Shown one piece after another: positions 59,902-64,000 of a DNA stretch of 64,000 bases. The notes under the pieces are model-generated. The model did not search any database and was not told where the DNA came from. It saw only the letters and a list, made by a program, of their open reading frames with translations. The DNA lies in assembly GCA_016715105.1 (NCBI GenBank), contig JADKBO010000012.1:62001-126000 (forward strand). The letters are read 5' to 3'. This DNA comes from Saprospiraceae bacterium (GTDB taxonomy: Bacteria > Bacteroidota > Bacteroidia > Chitinophagales > Saprospiraceae). Position 1 is the stretch's first letter. Each line of letters begins with the position of its first letter. Both the position numbers and the translations under genes were made by a program.

Positions 59902-62711
59902 GCAGTTTGTTTTTTAGGCTCCTTCAATTTGAAATACCATGCCATCAACAGTCCTATCATCATGAGCAAACAACCTGCCCAGAAGTAATTGATTCCAGGA
60001 AAGACTTTTGCCTCCAGAATCAAATAGTCAGATCTTGGAACATTAGTAGCCAACTCCATGACCATTTTATTTTCATTCCTTTGGTCTTTCGCCACTTTTA
60101 TGGTAAACCGCTCATCAGATGGATTTATTTCAATAAGCCTTGAGTGCAGGCCCAAATTGATATCGTAATCTTTAAGCCCAAATGGTCTATTACCTCTGAT
60201 GATATATACTGGTTTTTGTGTACTTATGGCTCCATTTTTATCTTCTATTTCCAGGAGTGCAGCAATGGCTAAGTCCCCTTCTTCTGCTTGGTAGTTGACA
60301 TGTTTTACATTCCTATCAAAGCCAGCAAGTTTGATTTTAAAATCCCCAAAAGTATAGGAATCGCCTTGCTTCAGGTCAAAGGTTTCGTATTGAAGGTCAT
60401 CTTCCGGGCTTACAAATTCATCGATTGTCAATTCAGAAGGCCTTATGCGCATACCCTCACTTTCAAGTTTGGCTGGATATTTATAAACCAAAGCTCCCTT
60501 CATTCCAATAGTAGTATAAGACTTATCTACCAAAGTTCCCTCTTCATCATAAACTTCGAAAGGAATTTCAAGTCCCAAATCATTTTCACTTTTTAAATAA
60601 TCGGGGCTTTGAGGTGATAAATCGACCTTGCCAAATACGAACTTCAAAATATTAAACTCAACTGTATCACCTGGAGCAACAACAATTTGCTCGTACTTGA
60701 TTGTATCCTCCATTTCCTTCAGCTTTTCAGCATCTGTGAGGTGTGAGGGAATATTGACTACACAGGTGAAAACATCTCGTCCAAAATAATGCTTTGTATC
60801 TGGGTTGAATGCCGCAACTTTCGCAAAATCATTGGAGTACATCGCATTTGGATACAATTTGAAAGAGTCCAAAACTTTCAAATCTTTGTCAATCTTTTTG
60901 AAATCCAGGGTGTAAAATCTTTCTCTATCAATCAAGGTATCCGACTCATAGGTGACCATATGGCCTCTGACCAAAAGCGGCTTATTTTTAATTAATTGCA
61001 CATACTTTTCTTCAAATCCTTCTTCATCGCTCAAACCTTTGAATAAAAAAGGATTGTTGAGGTGATAGGAATTCCCTCCACTTGCCAATAAACCAACAAG
61101 CATCAAACCAAAGCCTAAATGTGAGAATCCAGATGCTCCTAATCTGATATTTTTACTTGCGACTCTGAATAAATATTCCACACTGGAAACAACCACATAA
61201 AGTCCGGCAAAAGCCATTAAAATCATTTGCCATTGAGGCAGTGCTATCCATCTGGAAACTAAATAGGTCAAAATACCTGCAAGTAATAAATGAAAACCAG
61301 TTTGTATGGCATGAGCTCTCGTAAACTTGCCTAATTTATATCTCAAGAATATTGCAAATCCTGACAAAAAGGAAACCAGCACTCCAATCCAAAGTTGATA
61401 TCTATTATAATGCTCTATGGGATCTTGCAAAACCATTCCCGCATAATCAGGCTTGAAAATTTTAATAATAGTATTATAAACGGGCAATGAAGTTGAGGCT
61501 GTAATCAGTATTCCAGAAAAAGCGAGGATCAAAGCGCCTACATACATCCAAAATTCTCGACTCCACATGGACTCCTCTTTGGTGGGTTCTTGGATTGTCC
61601 GTACACGATACAAAAGCAGCGAAATTCCACCCAATAAAAAAATAAGCAGAAAGCCAGTCAACTGCCATTCTAGTCCCATTTCTGTAAACGCGTGTGCAGA
61701 GGTGTCACCTAAAATTCCTGATCTGGTAAGTAAGGTAGAATACAATACCAACACAAAAGATAAGATATAAAACAAGTAAGTTGATCGTAATCCTGCACCA
61801 GTATTTTTAGCGATGAGGTGGGTATGGATGCCCGCAATCATGATGATCCATGGCACCAATGAAGAATTTTCAACAGGATCCCACGCCCAATATCCACCAA
61901 ATGAAAGCGCTTCGTATGCCCAAAAGCTCCCCATCAAAATGCCTATGCCCAAAATCCCACCCGAAAACAATGACCATTTCAAGCCAGATTTGAGCCATGC
62001 CTTATCTTCCCTGGACCAGAGTCCTGCAATGGCGTATGCAAAAGGTACTACTGTTGAGGCAAATCCCAAAAATAATGTTGGTGGGTGTATGGTATTCCAA
62101 TAATTTTGAAGCAAGGGGTTCAAGCCGCGGCCTTTGATCAGACTGAGGTATTGCGCATTTTGAAATATAGGCGCTTCCATATTTTCTCTTATCAAAACCA
62201 TGGGGTTGGAACCAATGCGGATATCGTCCAATGTAAATGGTAGGTAGATGCCTAATATCATGCTGTTGAGGCAAACTTCAACTAGTAATAACACAGATAA
62301 AACAGGTACGCGCCACTTTTTATCTGTGAACCATATGATGGCTCCCAATACAATGTGCCAAAACATCCACAGCATAAAACTTCCTTCCTGGCCTTCCCAA
62401 AACGCACTTAAAATGTACCGCATTGGCAAGTCATCAGATACGTGCTCAAATACATAATTGTATTCGTACTTACGAGTGATCATACTGAAGAAAATCAAGC
62501 CAATCAAACTGAGAATACTCACACCATGTATGGCAGCACCAATATGGCCAAGTCGTTGCCAGGATTTTTCCAAGGCAGCTTGCGCTCTATTCTGAAAGGC
62601 TAAAAAATAGGAAAGGGAACCCATTATGGCTGCCACAAATCCCGCAATGATCAATAACCTGCAAGCATAACCTATCCATAATGTTTCACCTGCATAGCTC
62701 ATTTGGGCCAT
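59898..62711 (-). CDS. ccmF: Cytochrome c maturation protein CcmF-like (haem lyase)
   Basis: A 937-residue multispanning membrane protein. The haem-handling WWD-type motif is GGYWAWDPVENSSLVPW (about 270-286). Conserved neighbours are WEGQEGSFMLW, NTIHPPTLFLGFAS and LTRSGILGDTSAHAF. The long periplasmic part after about residue 545 is beta-rich. It joins haem carried by CcmE to apocytochrome c at the outer face of the membrane. The start MAQMSYAGETLWIGYACRLL gives the usual first segment. It begins 10 bp after ccmE and overlaps the DUF2520 gene. Confidence 0.93.
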   Translation of the reverse strand: MAQMSYAGETLWIGYACRLLIIAGFVAAIMGSLSYFLAFQNRAQAALEKSWQRLGHIGAAIHGVSILSLIGLIFFSMITRKYEYNYVFEHVSDDLPMRYILSAFWEGQEGSFMLWMFWHIVLGAIIWFTDKKWRVPVLSVLLLVEVCLNSMILGIYLPFTLDDIRIGSNPMVLIRENMEAPIFQNAQYLSLIKGRGLNPLLQNYWNTIHPPTLFLGFASTVVPFAYAIAGLWSREDKAWLKSGLKWSLFSGGILGIGILMGSFWAYEALSFGGYWAWDPVENSSLVPWIIMIAGIHTHLIAKNTGAGLRSTYLFYILSFVLVLYSTLLTRSGILGDTSAHAFTEMGLEWQLTGFLLIFLLGGISLLLYRVRTIQEPTKEESMWSREFWMYVGALILAFSGILITASTSLPVYNTIIKIFKPDYAGMVLQDPIEHYNRYQLWIGVLVSFLSGFAIFLRYKLGKFTRAHAIQTGFHLLLAGILTYLVSRWIALPQWQMILMAFAGLYVVVSSVEYLFRVASKNIRLGASGFSHLGFGLMLVGLLASGGNSYHLNNPFLFKGLSDEEGFEEKYVQLIKNKPLLVRGHMVTYESDTLIDRERFYTLDFKKIDKDLKVLDSFKLYPNAMYSNDFAKVAAFNPDTKHYFGRDVFTCVVNIPSHLTDAEKLKEMEDTIKYEQIVVAPGDTVEFNILKFVFGKVDLSPQSPDYLKSENDLGLEIPFEVYDEEGTLVDKSYTTIGMKGALVYKYPAKLESEGMRIRPSELTIDEFVSPEDDLQYETFDLKQGDSYTFGDFKIKLAGFDRNVKHVNYQAEEGDLAIAALLEIEDKNGAISTQKPVYIIRGNRPFGLKDYDINLGLHSRLIEINPSDERFTIKVAKDQRNENKMVMELATNVPRSDYLILEAKVFPGINYFWAGCLLMMIGLLMAWYFKLKEPKKQTA

Positions 62712-62721
62712 ATATTGGATC

Positions 62722-63114
62722 TTAAGACTCTGATTTAATAGAAATTTCTTCGTTTTTGTATTTAGAGGGGCACTTCATCAAAATTTCATCTGCGACAAAA
62801 GCATCTCCCGACATTTTTCCAGTCAATACGATTTGCTCTGATCTTTCAAAATCTTGAGGTTTTGGTTTTTTCAACAATACCTTTCTTTCTGCTCCTTTGT
62901 CGTCAACCAAATAAAATTGAAATTCATTTGGAGTGTTCTCTGCATCATAAACCATGGGCTTATCCTTGGCCAACTTGCCAACAATCTTAAGCCTATCACC
63001 TGACTCTGTAGCAGTTGAAAAATCGCCATAAGTACTCACATCTTTGGTGGCAGAAGTAATAATCACGATGGCTGCAACGATCATGATCAAAGGTATAATG
63101 AATGTTTTTTTCAT
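62722..63114 (-). CDS. ccmE: CcmE haem chaperone, CxxxY variant
   Basis: A 130-residue protein from the ATG at 63114 (a TTG at 63123 would add three residues). It has one N-terminal membrane anchor (about 3-22), then an OB-fold domain: RLKIVGKLAKDKPMVYD, FQFYLVDDKGAERKVLL, and IVLTGKMSGDAFVADEILMKC. The haem-linking site reads C115-PSK-Y119 (CxxxY) instead of the HxxxY of proteobacterial CcmE. It is followed at once by ccmF. Confidence 0.9.
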   Translation of the reverse strand: MKKTFIIPLIMIVAAIVIITSATKDVSTYGDFSTATESGDRLKIVGKLAKDKPMVYDAENTPNEFQFYLVDDKGAERKVLLKKPKPQDFERSEQIVLTGKMSGDAFVADEILMKCPSKYKNEEISIKSES

Positions 63115-63392
63115 TTTTATCAACTCTTTGCATTGAAGAAAATCTTCTTCTTTAAATAGAAACGCAAAGGTACGTCATTTTTGTTCTTCGTGCAGGTCAT
63201 CATTGCAATAATTTGGTCAGTTTCAAAATTCTACCTCTGCTTTGCATCATTTTTAAGTTTTTCAAACTAAAAAAGGGAATGTTTTTGTGATCATATGTTT
63301 ATCCATTCATATAACTACAAAATTCCAGCTAATAAGATTTTGAATTAACCACATTTCTAACATTTCCAACGAAAGCTTTTTACAACTTGGTT

Positions 63393-64000
63393 TTACTTTG
63401 CAAAAAGATCATCCAATTTTACCTCAGCGCGCACCAATTCTTTAGCATACATATTCTCTTCGGTGCCAAAACTGGTGATCATAGTAAGGAATAGGTTTTT
63501 CTTCTTGTTCTCAGGCAGTTGGTCGAAAAGGTCCATTTTATGCCGTAAAGCCATTGCATAGTTCTTATCTATTCTAAATTCACTTGATGTAAATTTTATT
63601 TCACAAACGTTGATGACCCGGTCTGACCGCTCTATAAGCATATCGATTTGTGCTCCTCTCTCCTCATCTTTTGCTTTCCAAGTAAAAATTTCTGATTCAA
63701 TCACTGATAGACCCAATGCATTTTTTATTTGTTTGATGTGTGCAAAACAAAGCCTTTCAAAAGCGAAACCAGACCAACTGACCCAGGATTGACCTTTGAT
63801 TTGTTTGGTCCAACTATCTTTCAATCGATTTTTGCCATTGGACATAAATTTGAAATAGAAGATACTGAAATTATCCACCAATTTATACAATGCTCCATTT
63901 ACATTGGCGGTATATGGGCTTACTTTCTGGACAAAACCAGATTGCTCCAATTCATCGATGAGTTTTGAAAAAGTACCGCCAGATTTCATTTTCGTTTTTT
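63393..64000 (-). CDS. AAA ATPase with DUF234-type C-terminal domain, partial at window edge
   Basis: The C-terminal about 200 residues of an ATP-binding protein of the ATPase/DUF234 class. The visible part has a winged-helix turn (SGGTFSKLIDELEQSGFVQKVSPY), the core KLVDNFSIFYFKFM, and the restriction-endonuclease-like end with ERGAQIDMLIERSDRVINVCEIKF (D, E and K in nuclease-like spacing). The frame stays open to the window end, so the ATPase domain is outside. A start at ATG 63989 would be internal to the family alignment. Function of the class is unclear; some are linked to defence or transposition. Confidence 0.75.
   Translation of the reverse strand, partial: KTKMKSGGTFSKLIDELEQSGFVQKVSPYTANVNGALYKLVDNFSIFYFKFMSNGKNRLKDSWTKQIKGQSWVSWSGFAFERLCFAHIKQIKNALGLSVIESEIFTWKAKDEERGAQIDMLIERSDRVINVCEIKFTSSEFRIDKNYAMALRHKMDLFDQLPENKKKNLFLTMITSFGTEENMYAKELVRAEVKLDDLFAK

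Noticed and set aside
1..64000. CRISPR array, tRNA or rRNA
   Set aside because: Repeats in the window are tandem coding units or degenerate non-coding arrays without regular unique spacers. No cloverleaf or rRNA core sequence was recognised.

Overview
The window looks like a chromosomal piece of a Bacteroidota genome, probably class Saprospiria (inference from gene content, not from a search). The signs are a low-GC genome, few recognisable Shine-Dalgarno sites, a SusC-like TonB-dependent receptor with an N-terminal carboxypeptidase-regulatory-like domain, two proteins with C-terminal type IX secretion (T9SS) type A sorting domains, DUF2452, DUF4412 and a Bacteroidota-type RibBA. No rRNA, tRNA, CRISPR array, transposase or phage gene was seen. 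Most genes lie on the minus strand.

Layout. 1-2 kb: start of the division and cell-wall (dcw) cluster, mraZ-rsmH-ftsL-ftsI, with candidate MraZ boxes. 2-5 kb: degenerate tandem repeats, a GT4 glycosyltransferase and a Met-rich DUF4412 lipoprotein-like protein. 5-9 kb: a repeat-rich spacer, then engB (frameshifted), a PlsB-like acyltransferase and a DEDDh exonuclease. 9-16 kb: outer-membrane barrel protein, operon GT4-ribBA-DUF2452, queuosine-precursor transporter, unknown exported protein, trmN6-like methyltransferase. 16-21 kb: TonB-dependent receptor and a polytopic membrane protein, separated by a palindrome-rich spacer. 21-33.6 kb: a secreted zinc metalloprotease and two tandem paralogous T9SS adhesins with dockerin-like segments. 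34-36.7 kb: rpsO-pnp. 36.8-55.4 kb: a giant surface-protein locus of about 18 kb, preceded by a stand-alone LytTR regulator. 55.8-64 kb: SNF2 helicase, a small unknown protein, a DUF2520 dehydrogenase-like protein, ccmF and ccmE (cytochrome c maturation), and a partial AAA/DUF234-type ATPase at the edge.

The most unusual content is the surface-protein block. Reading through three single-base frameshifts, 36839-54907 encodes one protein of about 6,020 residues. In order it carries a signal peptide, a glycine-rich domain, Ig-like domains, a roughly 200-residue lectin-like domain, about nine pectate-lyase-like beta-helix modules, a second copy of the lectin-like domain, more Ig-like domains, two 73-residue repeats, seven near-identical 98-residue repeats, and a terminal beta-helix module. 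It ends without a recognisable T9SS sorting domain. The metalloprotease ends in a similar module. Seven apparent single-base indels in short homopolymers break five genes in this window (engB, the protease, both adhesins, the giant gene). The reconstructed frames fit their families well, so either the assembly has homopolymer errors or these genes are decaying or varying. The sequence alone cannot decide which.
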